A DNA stretch of 64,000 bases from Halegenticoccus tardaugens (lineage in GTDB: Archaea > Halobacteriota > Halobacteria > Halobacteriales > Haloferacaceae), in the NCBI RefSeq assembly GCF_004116405.1, contig NZ_SDIC01000011.1, positions 1 to 64,000 on the forward strand, in the 5' to 3' direction. Position numbers and translations under genes: made by a program. The notes below the pieces were generated by a model. The model saw only the letters and a list, made by a program, of their open reading frames with translations, was not told where the DNA came from and made no database searches. Positions 42,936-51,414 of this stretch are shown here, in pieces. Within the stretch, counting starts at the first letter, position 1. Each line of letters begins with the position of its first letter.

Positions 42936-43517
42936 TCAGGGCGGTCGTTCCATCGCGAACCGATCGCGGGTCGTCGCGTAGTGGCTCCCCGACAGCCGCC
43001 CGACGGCGTCGAGCTTCGTCACGTCGAGTTTGCCGCCCGTCGTCACCTCGTCGTCGACGTGGGCGTAGACGACCTCGCCGAGGATCATCGTGGAGCCGCC
43101 GACCTCGATCGAGTCGTACAGCCGACACTCGAAGGAGATCTTCGCGTCCGCGACGCGCGCCGCGTTCACCCACTCCGCCTCGGCTTTCGCGAGGTCGGCG
43201 CGGTCGAACTCGCTCTCGCCGGACGGAAGCGACGCGCTCGTCTCGTTCATCCGCTCCGCGAGGTCCGCCGTCACGACGTTCACGACGAACTCGCCCGTGT
43301 CGAGGACGTTCCGCGGCGTGTCCTTGAGGTCCCCGCCGGTCCCGACCGGCGCGAACATCAGGACGGGCGGGTCGACCGCGACGACGTTGAAGAAGCTGTA
43401 GGGCGCGAGGTTGTCGACGCCCGCGGCGCTCCGGCTGCTGACCCACGCGATGGGTCTGGGGACGACCGCGCCGGCGAGGAGTCGGTAGGGGCCGAACGTC
43501 CCCGGTTCGCCCTTCAT
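42936..43517 (-). CDS. flavin reductase family protein (FMN-binding split barrel)
   Basis: A 193-residue split-barrel flavoprotein starting MKGEPGTFGPYRLLAGAVVP, with VVPRPIAWVSSRSAAGVDNL and APYSFFNVVAVDPPVLMFAP, the FMN-binding segment, then NVLDTGEFVVNVVTADLAER. The family reduces flavins with NAD(P)H or acts as an oxygenase partner. The ATG overlaps the VOC gene stop (ATGA), so both come from one mRNA. Confidence 0.88.
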   Translation of the reverse strand: MKGEPGTFGPYRLLAGAVVPRPIAWVSSRSAAGVDNLAPYSFFNVVAVDPPVLMFAPVGTGGDLKDTPRNVLDTGEFVVNVVTADLAERMNETSASLPSGESEFDRADLAKAEAEWVNAARVADAKISFECRLYDSIEVGGSTMILGEVVYAHVDDEVTTGGKLDVTKLDAVGRLSGSHYATTRDRFAMERPP

Positions 43518-44002
43518 TCGTCCGCCCCGCGGCCGTCTTCGAACGGATCGATCGCTCGGCTCCCCGGCTCGTCTTCGTCGACGCCGAACCCCGGGCCCGC
43601 GGTCGCGAGTTCGAACACGAGGCCGTCCGGGTCGGTGAAGTAGACGCTCCGGAAGTACGTCCGGTCCTTGACCTCCGAGACCCGCACGTCGCGCGAGCGC
43701 AGGTGCTCGCGCCACTCCCGCAGCGTCTCCTCGTCCTCGACGCCGAAGGCGAAGTGGTGGCTCGCGCCCGGTCCGGGCGTTCCCCGGGAATCCGGGTACT
43801 CGAAGTACGTCACCGTCGTTCCCGGCTCGCCCGCCGGCGTCGACGAAAAGTAGTAGTGGGGCGTCCCGGGGTCGTCGTAGTTCTGCGTCCGCTTTACCGT
43901 GTGCCAGCCGAGTGCCTCCTCGTAGAACTCCCTCGTCCGCTCCATGTCGGTACAGACGTTCGTCACGTGGTGCAGGCCGGTGGTCGGTGGTGCGTCGGTC
44001 AT
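43514..44002 (-). CDS. VOC family (glyoxalase/dioxygenase-fold) protein
   Basis: A 162-residue vicinal-oxygen-chelate protein with GLHHVTNVCTDMERTREFYE (His metal ligand near residue 11), GASHHFAFGVEDEE (second His) and VYFTDPDGLVFELAT (Glu). This pattern resembles MhqO-type ring-cleaving dioxygenase halves. With the co-transcribed flavin reductase it could detoxify quinones or aromatics; this is an inference. The ATG at 44002 is preferred over an upstream in-frame GTG/ATG candidate in poor context. Confidence 0.83.
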   Translation of the reverse strand: MTDAPPTTGLHHVTNVCTDMERTREFYEEALGWHTVKRTQNYDDPGTPHYYFSSTPAGEPGTTVTYFEYPDSRGTPGPGASHHFAFGVEDEETLREWREHLRSRDVRVSEVKDRTYFRSVYFTDPDGLVFELATAGPGFGVDEDEPGSRAIDPFEDGRGADE

Positions 44003-44518
44003 GTCGAGTGCGGTGCGTCGAGCTACGCGCCCGACGCACATACCCGTTTTCGGACGCGAACGTCACCCGGTGACGCCGACGTTAGCGGGGAGTCGCCACC
44101 GCGCACCGCGTGCGTTTCCCGTCGACTCTCGATCGCAGTCCGACGAACCGACTATTTTTAGACGTATGGGGTTTAACGCGAGGTATGGCCCGATTTCCAT
44201 CGGGCTTTAACCGTATATACTATCTAATCATCTGGTGTAGGAGCTTTTTTATGCGATAATGTGATTTTCTACTGTGGCGCGATCCGCTCTGGAACCAACC
44301 TGTCATGTGTGAGCTATCAACCGTTACACGGTCGCGCCGCGCCGAAACGGCGTACGCTCGTCGGCGCGGGCGTCAGCCCGTCCGCGTCCGGCGTTCGCAC
44401 GAACGACTACTTGACCGGCGGGGAGTGACGACGCGGTCGACCGGCGAGGGGCGACGTCACAGTCGATACACGGGGAGCGGCCGCGCACGTCGCGCCGGGC
44501 GAACAACGCGAGATCCGT
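44003..44518. other. long intergenic region without convincing gene
   Basis: More than 500 nt between the VOC gene (-) and the exporter operon (+). The 44150-44285 part is AT-rich, with a hairpin gcccgat-ttcc-atcgggc at 44188-44205 followed by tttaa, and the T-rich gagcttttttatgcg at about 44241. The 44320-44510 part is GC-rich. A plus-strand frame at 44305-44568 is Arg-rich with no acidic character and was rejected. A small RNA cannot be excluded. Confidence 0.5.
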
Positions 44519-44547
44519 TTGTAGAAATTTACAACACCTTATATAGG
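44519..44547 (+). promoter_or_regulatory. inverted-repeat operator plus TATA box of the exporter operon
   Basis: ttgtagaaatttacaa (44519-44534; TTGTA-N6-TACAA) sits directly upstream of ccttatatagg (44537-44547), an excellent TATA box. The arrangement suggests that a regulator binds over the BRE and controls the operon at 44639-49434, whose last gene encodes a TrmB-type protein. Confidence 0.6.
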
Positions 44548-44638
44548 AAGGCTCCGAGAGACGGATAAGCGGCGGGTGAGCGCGCCCCGACGATCGCCGG
44601 CGGTCGACGGAGCGGCGTTCGACGCCGGCCACAGAGAC

Positions 44639-46156
44639 ATGCAACGACGCACGCTCGTCACCGCCCTGATTCTGGTATCGCTCCTCGCGTCGCAACCGGC
44701 CGGCGCGGCGGATCCCGAGTTCCGGGTGTACGTCCCCGAGCCGACGCTCGCGCCCGGCGGGGAGGCCGAACTCACCGTTCAACTGACGAACGACCCCGAC
44801 GATCCGGACGAGCGGGCCGAACCGGCCGAGAACGTCCGTGCCACCGTCGAGTCGGGCGACGCGCCCATCGACGTCACCTCCGGCACGCGGCTGCTCGGTT
44901 CGACGGCGGACGGGCAGGTACAGGAGGTCACGGTTCGCGTCGACGTCCCCTCGACGATCGAGCCGGGGTCGTACGAGCTACCGATCGACGTCGAGTACGA
45001 GCACGACGGCGACGAGGAGTCGGAGCGCGTCTACGCGTCCGTCGAGGTCGAAGACCGCGCCCAGTTCGCCGTCGACGGGGCGGAGACGACCGCGCCGGTC
45101 GGCGGGGGCGGCACGTCGACGGTGACGATCACGAACGTGGGCACGGAGGCGGCGTCGAACGCCTCGACGACGGTCACCTCGACCGATCCGGACGTCCAGT
45201 TCGGCGGGAGCGAGTCGGCGACGCAGTACGCCGGCGAGTGGGAGCCCGGCGAGAGCAGGACGTTCGAGTACCGAACGACGGTCGCAAACGGCGCCGACGC
45301 CCGGGATCACACGGTCGAGAGCGTCGTCGAGTACGACGACGAGGGCGGCACGGAGCGGACGTCGCGGACGCTCTCGTTCGGGCTGACGCCCCTCGGAGAA
45401 CAGACGTTCGCCGTCGAAAACGTCGACAGCGCGCTCCGGGTCGGACAGGAGGGGACGCTCGGCGGCGAGATCGTGAACACCGGCGAGACGACGGCGAGCA
45501 ACGCGGTGGTCGTCCTGGAGAGTTCGAACCCGAACGTCGAGGTGCTCGAATCGGAGTACGCCGTCGGCGAACTCGGGCCGGGCGACCGCGCGGACGTCGC
45601 GTTCGACACCGAGGTGACCGACTCGGCCGAGGCCGGACCCCGTCAGCTCTCGATGCGGGTCGAGTACCGCGACGAGGACGACGACGAACGCGAGAGCGAC
45701 CCGATCGACGTGCGCGCCGACGTGGGACCGAAAGAGAGCGAGTTCGACGTCGAGCCCGTGAACGCGACCTTCGAGGCGGGCGAAGACGGCACGCTCGAGC
45801 TGAACGTGACGAACAACCGCGACGAGACGCTCCGCGAGATCTCCGCGAAGCTGTTCGAGGAAGCGCCGATCTCCGCGTCGGACGACGAGGCGTTCGTCCC
45901 CGAACTCGAACCGGGCGAGAGCGCGACGCTCCGCTTCGAAGTCGGCGTCGAGGGCGACGTGCTCGCGAAGACCTACCCCCTGAAACTCGACTTCCAGTAC
46001 GACGACGAGGAGGGCGAGACGCTCATCTCCGACACGTACCAGGTGCCGATCGCCGTCACCGACGAGGGCGGGAGCGGCCTGCCGCTCGGCATCGCCGTCG
46101 GGATCGTCGCCTTCGTCGCCCTCGGGGCGGTCGGGTACGTCTACAGCCGGCGGTAA
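44639..46156 (+). CDS. secreted COG1361/NEW3-type beta-domain protein with C-terminal anchor
   Basis: A 505-residue protein. Signal peptide MQRRTLVTALILVSLLASQP (cleavage near residue 24), then four or five tandem Ig/CARDB-like modules, each with a beta-sandwich pattern such as VTITNVGTEAASNASTTVTS and GEIVNTGETTASNAVVVLES, and a C-terminal TM helix (GIAVGIVAFVALGAVGYVYSRR). It is very acidic. COG1361-type proteins are commonly encoded with MMPL exporters in archaea and probably form the extracytoplasmic partner. The ATG at 44639 is chosen because the signal peptide starts there. 6-nt gap to the MMPL gene. Confidence 0.85.
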   Translation: MQRRTLVTALILVSLLASQPAGAADPEFRVYVPEPTLAPGGEAELTVQLTNDPDDPDERAEPAENVRATVESGDAPIDVTSGTRLLGSTADGQVQEVTVRVDVPSTIEPGSYELPIDVEYEHDGDEESERVYASVEVEDRAQFAVDGAETTAPVGGGGTSTVTITNVGTEAASNASTTVTSTDPDVQFGGSESATQYAGEWEPGESRTFEYRTTVANGADARDHTVESVVEYDDEGGTERTSRTLSFGLTPLGEQTFAVENVDSALRVGQEGTLGGEIVNTGETTASNAVVVLESSNPNVEVLESEYAVGELGPGDRADVAFDTEVTDSAEAGPRQLSMRVEYRDEDDDERESDPIDVRADVGPKESEFDVEPVNATFEAGEDGTLELNVTNNRDETLREISAKLFEEAPISASDDEAFVPELEPGESATLRFEVGVEGDVLAKTYPLKLDFQYDDEEGETLISDTYQVPIAVTDEGGSGLPLGIAVGIVAFVALGAVGYVYSRR

Positions 46157-46162
46157 GCGCGG

Positions 46163-48670
46163 ATGGACCACCAACGACTCATCGACTGGGTGGACGACCG
46201 CATCGTCGACAGCCCGTGGCGCGTCGTCCTCGCGTTCCTCGCGTTGACGGCCGTGTTCGCCGTCGGACTGGGGAACGTCTCGACCGAGGCCGGAACCCAG
46301 CAGTTCGCCGAGGACATCCCCGAGGAGCGCGCGCTGTCGGACATCAACAGGGAGTTCGGCCCCTCGTTCGAGCCCGACACGGGAAGTACGCAGCTCATCC
46401 AGCGGGGCGACGACGTGCTGTCGAAGCCGGAGCTCCTGCGGATGCTCCGTGCTCAGGAACGCCTCGAAGAACGCGAGGATCTGCGCGTCTCCTCCACGTC
46501 GAGCGCGGCGCAGGTCGTGGCGCGGACGATCGATCCGGACGCGGACACGCTCGACCGACAGATCCGGGCGATCGAGGGGGCGACGGCGACCGAAGTCGAG
46601 CGCGCGGTGCGGGAGAACGCGAACAACCCCGGGTTCACCGGCACGGTGAGCAACGACTTCAACGAACGCGACGCGTCGGCGTCCGCGACGATCGGCGTGG
46701 TCGAACACACGCTCCCGGCCGGGCTGAGCGGCGGCACCGGCGAAGGCGGCTCCAGTCCGCTGACGCCGATTCAGCTGAACGCACAGCGCGTCGTCGACAC
46801 GGTCGGGGGCGACATCACGGTGTTCGGGAGCGGGATCACCTCCGAGGAGTTCGGAAACGTCATCAGCGACTCGCTCTTCATCGTCACGCCGGCCGCCGTG
46901 GTCTTCATCCTCTTTTTCCTCGTGATCGCCTACCGCGACCTCGTGGACCTCCTCCTCGGCTCGTTCGCCCTCCTCATGGCCGTGGTGTGGACGTTCGGCT
47001 TCCTCGGGCTGGCGAACATCCCGTTCAACCAGATCATGATCGCGGTGCCGCCGCTCTTGCTCGCGGTCGGCATCGACTTCGGCATCCACGCCATCAACCG
47101 CTACCGCGAGGACCGGATGGACGGCCGCGGCATCGACGAGGCGATGCGTCTCGCGACGGACCAGCTGCTCGTCGCCTTCTTCATCGTCACCAGCACGACC
47201 GTCATCGGGTTCCTCTCGAACCTCGCGAGCGACCTCGTTCCGATCCGCGACTTCGGCGTGGCGGCGGCGATCGGCATCGTCTTCACCTTCCTCATCTTCG
47301 GGATCTTCCTCCCGGCGGCGAAGGTGCTCGTCGACCGGGCGCGGGAGCGCTACCCGATCCCGACGTTCAGCCGGACGCCGCTCGGTGCGGAGGGTTCGCG
47401 GCTCGGCTCCGCGCTCCGCGGCGGCGTCGTCGTCGCCGAGCGCGCGCCGGGCGCGTTCCTCGCGCTCGTCCTCGTTTCGAGCGCCGCGGCGGGCGTCTAC
47501 GCGACCGAGATCGACACCAGCTTCTCCGACGAGGACTTCCTCCCGCCGGAGGAGACGCCGGCCTACCTCCAGGTGCTTCCGGAGCCCTTCAGGCCGGGCG
47601 AGTACACCGTCGTCGAGCAGTTGAACTTCCTCGAACGGAAGTTCCAGACGACGCAGGGCGGCACCGCCACGGTCTACCACGAGCGGCACATGGAGGACGA
47701 CACCGCCCTCGAATCGCTCCACCGCGCCGGTGACGACCCGCCGGAGACGTTCGTCAGGCAGGGTCGCCACGCCGACGAGGAGAGCATCGTCACCGTCGTC
47801 GAGTCGCACGCGGAGCGGGATCCCGAGTTCCGCCGCCTCGTCGACCGCAACGACCGCGACGGCAACGGGATCCCCGACCGCAACCTCGATCGGGTGTACG
47901 ATTACCTCCTCGACTCGTCCGCGAGCGCCGAGGCGAGCCAGTACCTCGCGGACGACCGGCGGAGCACCCGGGTCGATTACGCGGTGAAGGGCACCGCCGA
48001 GAACGACGAGGTGACGAGCGACGCGCGGAGCGTCGCCGATCGCTACCGCGGCGACGCCGTCGCGACCGGCGACATCGTCGTCTTTCAGGCGGTGTCGGAC
48101 CTCATCCTCGAGTCCGCGGTCCTGAGCCTCGCGGTCGCGCTCTGTGGCACCGTCGCCTTCCTCGTCTTCATCTACTGGGTACTGGAAGGACACCCGTCGC
48201 TGGGGATCGTCAACACGGTTCCCATCGCGGTGGCCGTCGCGTTCGTCGCGGGGTCGATGCGCCTCCTCGGCATCTCCTTCAACGCCTTCACCGCGACCAT
48301 CCTCGCGCTCACGATCGGCCTCGGCATCGATTACTCGGTCCACGTCGTCCACCGGTTCGTCGACGAGCGCCGCGGATACGGCCTGTTCGACGCGCTCGAT
48401 CGGACGGTCCGGGGGACCGGCGGGGCGCTGACGGGGAGCATGCTGACGACCGCGTTCGGGATCGGCGTGTTGACCCTCGCGGTCCTCGACGTGCTGGGGC
48501 AGTTCGGGATCCTCACCGCCCTCAGCATCGTGTACTCCTTCCTCGCGTCGCTTCTCGTGCTCCCGTCGACGCTCGTCCTCTGGGATCGGTTCGCGAACGA
48601 CGACCCCGAGACTCCGATGGACGCGGCGGCGGACGGGGCCGTCCCGGATCGGGGGGGTGACGCCGCTTGA
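46163..48670 (+). CDS. MMPL/RND-superfamily exporter
   Basis: An 835-residue transporter with the RND duplication: TM1 (about 17-38), a large external loop, TM2-6 (about 235-390), then TM7 (about 425-445), a second external domain and TM8-12 (about 640-800). Conserved GIDFGIHAINRYRED (about 301-315) and GLGIDYSVHVVHRFVDER (second repeat, about 718-735) are the RND/MMPL signature helices with Asp. It lies between its COG1361-type partner and a TrmB regulator. It would export lipids or hydrophobic compounds using the ion gradient; substrate unknown. Confidence 0.9.
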   Translation: MDHQRLIDWVDDRIVDSPWRVVLAFLALTAVFAVGLGNVSTEAGTQQFAEDIPEERALSDINREFGPSFEPDTGSTQLIQRGDDVLSKPELLRMLRAQERLEEREDLRVSSTSSAAQVVARTIDPDADTLDRQIRAIEGATATEVERAVRENANNPGFTGTVSNDFNERDASASATIGVVEHTLPAGLSGGTGEGGSSPLTPIQLNAQRVVDTVGGDITVFGSGITSEEFGNVISDSLFIVTPAAVVFILFFLVIAYRDLVDLLLGSFALLMAVVWTFGFLGLANIPFNQIMIAVPPLLLAVGIDFGIHAINRYREDRMDGRGIDEAMRLATDQLLVAFFIVTSTTVIGFLSNLASDLVPIRDFGVAAAIGIVFTFLIFGIFLPAAKVLVDRARERYPIPTFSRTPLGAEGSRLGSALRGGVVVAERAPGAFLALVLVSSAAAGVYATEIDTSFSDEDFLPPEETPAYLQVLPEPFRPGEYTVVEQLNFLERKFQTTQGGTATVYHERHMEDDTALESLHRAGDDPPETFVRQGRHADEESIVTVVESHAERDPEFRRLVDRNDRDGNGIPDRNLDRVYDYLLDSSASAEASQYLADDRRSTRVDYAVKGTAENDEVTSDARSVADRYRGDAVATGDIVVFQAVSDLILESAVLSLAVALCGTVAFLVFIYWVLEGHPSLGIVNTVPIAVAVAFVAGSMRLLGISFNAFTATILALTIGLGIDYSVHVVHRFVDERRGYGLFDALDRTVRGTGGALTGSMLTTAFGIGVLTLAVLDVLGQFGILTALSIVYSFLASLLVLPSTLVLWDRFANDDPETPMDAAADGAVPDRGGDAA

Positions 48671-49434
48671 GCGCCGACGAGCACGACGCGGTCGCCTCGC
48701 TCGAACGGCTCGGCCTGTCGAACTACGAAGCGCGGGTGTTCCTCGCGCTCCAGAAGCTCGGGACGGGGACGGCGCGCGACGTCCACCGCGTCGCTGGCGT
48801 CCCGCGATCGCAGGTGTACGGGGCGGCCGAGGAGCTGGAGGAGCGCGGCCTCGTCGAACTCCAGCAGTCGACGCCGAAGCGGTACCGGCCGGTGAGCCTC
48901 GACGCGGCCCGCGAGCGGCTGTCGGCGCGGCTGGAGCGCGAACAGGAGCGGGCGTTCGGGTACCTCGAACGGGTTCAAAAGGAACGCACCGGTCCCGAGA
49001 CGCGCGAGGACGTGTGGACGCTCCGCGGCAGGGAGCCGATCTCGAACCGCGTCGTCGACCTCGTCGGCGGCGCGGACGAGCGCGTCCTGCTCGCGGCGGC
49101 GGCGCCGGAACTCGTCTCCGACGGGATGGTCGAGGCGCTGTTCGAGAGAGCCGAAACTGGCGTCGAGGTCGTGGTCGTCAGCGAGGACCCGGCGGTCAGG
49201 GAGCTGTTCGCGGGCGGGCGGTGCGCCGTCTACGCGCCGATCGAGGAGCCGCCGTCGGACCACACGGGTCGCCTCCTGCTCTGCGACGACAACGTCGTCC
49301 TCCTGTCCGTGCGCGCCGGCTCCGCCTTCCCGGACTCGACGGAGGAGACGGCGATCTGGAGCGCGGACACCGCGCTCTCGGCCGTACTCACCCAGGTCAT
49401 CCGCAGCGGCATGGCCGCCCTGCTGGGAGAGTAG
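48667..49434 (+). CDS. TrmB family transcriptional regulator
   Basis: A 255-residue regulator beginning at TTG, which overlaps the MMPL stop. The winged helix at about 12-75 (LERLGLSNYEARVFLALQKL, GTARDVHRVAGVPRSQVYGA) is classic TrmB, followed by a coiled coil (about 78-105; RLSARLEREQERAFGYLERV) and a C-terminal PLD-like effector domain (about 115-250) that can bind a ligand. Last gene of the exporter operon. A regulator of this position is a good candidate to recognise the TTGTA-N6-TACAA site at 44519. Confidence 0.87.
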   Translation: MSADEHDAVASLERLGLSNYEARVFLALQKLGTGTARDVHRVAGVPRSQVYGAAEELEERGLVELQQSTPKRYRPVSLDAARERLSARLEREQERAFGYLERVQKERTGPETREDVWTLRGREPISNRVVDLVGGADERVLLAAAAPELVSDGMVEALFERAETGVEVVVVSEDPAVRELFAGGRCAVYAPIEEPPSDHTGRLLLCDDNVVLLSVRAGSAFPDSTEETAIWSADTALSAVLTQVIRSGMAALLGE

Positions 49435-49446
49435 CCGGCCCGCCGA

Positions 49447-49725
49447 TCACCGCCGAACGCGGAAGCCCTCCTCGCCCTCCGGCTCCCCGTACTCGGCGTC
49501 GACGCTCTCGACCCTGGCGGCCGGGCTGCCGGCGTGGCACCACTCGACCATCCCCTCGACGGCGTCCTCGGGCCCCTCGAAGACGGCTTCGACGCGGCCG
49601 TCGTCGAGGTTCCGAACCCAGCCGTCCACGCCCCGCTCGCGGGCCTCGTCGCGGGTGTTCGCGCGGTAGTAGACGCCCTGCACCGTCCCGGAGACGAACA
49701 CGTGTGCGCGCGTGCGGTCTGCCAT
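49447..49725 (-). CDS. acyP: acylphosphatase
   Basis: A 92-residue acylphosphatase with the active-site motif VSGTVQGVYYRANT (R21) and the second signature GVDGWVRNLDDGRVEAVFEG (N39). It hydrolyses acyl phosphates such as carbamoyl or 1,3-bisphosphoglycerate. gttttttgtg at about 49747-49756 is the TATA element. It is convergent with the TrmB gene and divergent from the phosphohexomutase gene. Confidence 0.93.
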   Translation of the reverse strand: MADRTRAHVFVSGTVQGVYYRANTRDEARERGVDGWVRNLDDGRVEAVFEGPEDAVEGMVEWCHAGSPAARVESVDAEYGEPEGEEGFRVRR

Positions 49726-49893
49726 GGCCCCGGGTTCGATCGACGGGCACAAAAAACGAGGCGGGATTCGGTCGGTGAACGGAGCGGGATTCGAACGGCG
49801 GACGCACGCTCCAGGCCGACGGCGGTCGTCCGAGTTCGTGCGCGCGTCGCCGAAACCGGTTCCCTCTAAGTGTCCGGACCGAGAGGGGCCGGT

Positions 49894-51249
49894 ATGGAAC
49901 TGTTCGGTACAGCCGGGATCCGGGGGCGCGTCGCCGATCGGGTGACGCCGGAACTCGCGCTCGCGGTCGGCCGGGCGGTCGGCGAGGACGGTGACGAGTT
50001 CGTCGTCGGCCGGGACGGGCGCGTCACCGGTCCCGCCCTCGCCGCCGCCGTCGAGGCGGGGCTGGAGTCGGCAGGCGCGAACGTCCACCGCGCCGGGACC
50101 CTCCCGACGCCCGCGCTGGCGTTCGCCTCGCGGGGACGGCGCGGCGTGATGCTCACGGCGAGCCACAACCCGCCGACGGACAACGGCATCAAGGTGTTCG
50201 ACGACGGCGTCGAGTACGACCGGGCGCTCGAACGGGCGATCGAAACGCGCGTCGACGCGGGGTCGGCGGCCGCGCCGTGGCACGAGTGGGGGCGCGGCGA
50301 CCGCGTCGAACCGCTCTCGGCCTACCGCGAGGCCGTGGTCGAGTACGCTCGGCGGCGGGGTGCCGCCCCGGACGGCCTCCGGATCGCGGTCGACTGCGGC
50401 AACGGGATGGCGGGCCTCGCCACGCCGCAGGTGCTCCGCGCGCTCGGCGCCGGCGTCGTCACGCTCAACGCCAACGTGGACGGCCACTTCCCCGGTCGGG
50501 AGAGCAAGCCGACGCCCGAGTCGCTCTCCGACCTCCGCGAGTTCGTCGCGGACGCGGCGGACGTCGCCTTCGGAATCGGCCACGACGGCGACGCGGACCG
50601 AATCGTGATCGTCGACGCGGACGGCGAGGTCGTCCACGAGGACACGATCGTGGCCATCCTCGCGGAGCACTACGTCCGGTCGAGCGGGGCTGACGATCCT
50701 GTCGTCGTCACGACGCCGAACGCTTCCGCGCGCATCGACGAGCGCGTTCGGGCGGCCGGGGGTCGGGTCGAGCGGATCCGCCTCGGCGCGCTGCACGAGG
50801 GGATCACCGCGGCCCGCGCCGACGGCGGCGACGTCGTCTTCGCCGCCGAACCGTGGAAGCACATCCACACCTCGCTCGGCGGCTGGATCGACGGCGTCGC
50901 CAGCGCGGCGGTGCTGGCCCGCCTCGTCGCCGACTCCGGCCTGTCGACGCTGCGCGCCCCGGTGACGGAGCGCCCGTACCGGAAGGTCGCCGTCGACTGC
51001 CCGGACGCGTCGAAACCGACCGCGATGGCGACGCTGGAGGCGACGCTGCCGGAGGCGTTTCCCGATGCCGACGCGAGCACGGAGCACGGCGTCAGACTGG
51101 AGTTCCCCGACGCCTCGTGGGTGCTGGTCCGCCCGAGCGGGACGGAACCCTACGTCCGCGTCTACGCCGAGAGCGAGGCGGTCGACGAACTCGTGGAGCG
51201 GACCGCCGACCTCGTCGCCGCCGCCGTGGCGGACGCGTCGAGCGACTGA
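49894..51249 (+). CDS. glmM: phosphomannomutase/phosphoglucosamine mutase family protein
   Basis: A 451-residue alpha-D-phosphohexomutase. Active serine S90 lies in MLTASHNPPTDNGIKVF, the Mg2+ loop is GHDGDADRIVIVDADG (about 231-246), the sugar-binding loop is near FAAEPWKHIHTSLGG, and the phosphate-binding loop is VRPSGTEPYVRVYAES close to the C-terminus. GlmM is the likeliest symbol for the archaeal length and ELFGTAGIRG start, but phosphomannomutase activity cannot be separated from sequence alone. ccctctaagtg 27 nt upstream is the TATA box. Confidence 0.8.
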   Translation: MELFGTAGIRGRVADRVTPELALAVGRAVGEDGDEFVVGRDGRVTGPALAAAVEAGLESAGANVHRAGTLPTPALAFASRGRRGVMLTASHNPPTDNGIKVFDDGVEYDRALERAIETRVDAGSAAAPWHEWGRGDRVEPLSAYREAVVEYARRRGAAPDGLRIAVDCGNGMAGLATPQVLRALGAGVVTLNANVDGHFPGRESKPTPESLSDLREFVADAADVAFGIGHDGDADRIVIVDADGEVVHEDTIVAILAEHYVRSSGADDPVVVTTPNASARIDERVRAAGGRVERIRLGALHEGITAARADGGDVVFAAEPWKHIHTSLGGWIDGVASAAVLARLVADSGLSTLRAPVTERPYRKVAVDCPDASKPTAMATLEATLPEAFPDADASTEHGVRLEFPDASWVLVRPSGTEPYVRVYAESEAVDELVERTADLVAAAVADASSD

Positions 51250-51414
51250 TCCGCGCGGGGTCGACGGCAACCGCTCGAACGAGTCGTCGGCCGGCCGACA
51301 TCCTCCTGCCGTCGTCTACTTTCCGCCGTATTTCTCGTTTTCGGCGCGCACGGGGGCGAAACGACGCACTTATGGGATCTTCTCCGCCCCTTCAGTACAG
51401 AGGGATACACACTC

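Noticed and set aside
44305..44568. Plus-strand ORF of 87 codons in the long intergenic gap
   Set aside because: Highly Arg-rich with no acidic residues of the kind seen in its neighbours, no TATA at the right distance, and it runs across the TTGTA-N6-TACAA operator and TATA box of the exporter operon.
44978..48352. Minus-strand open frame of about 1124 codons
   Set aside because: It is antisense to the COG1361-type and MMPL genes and rich in Arg/Val/Asp, without known fold.
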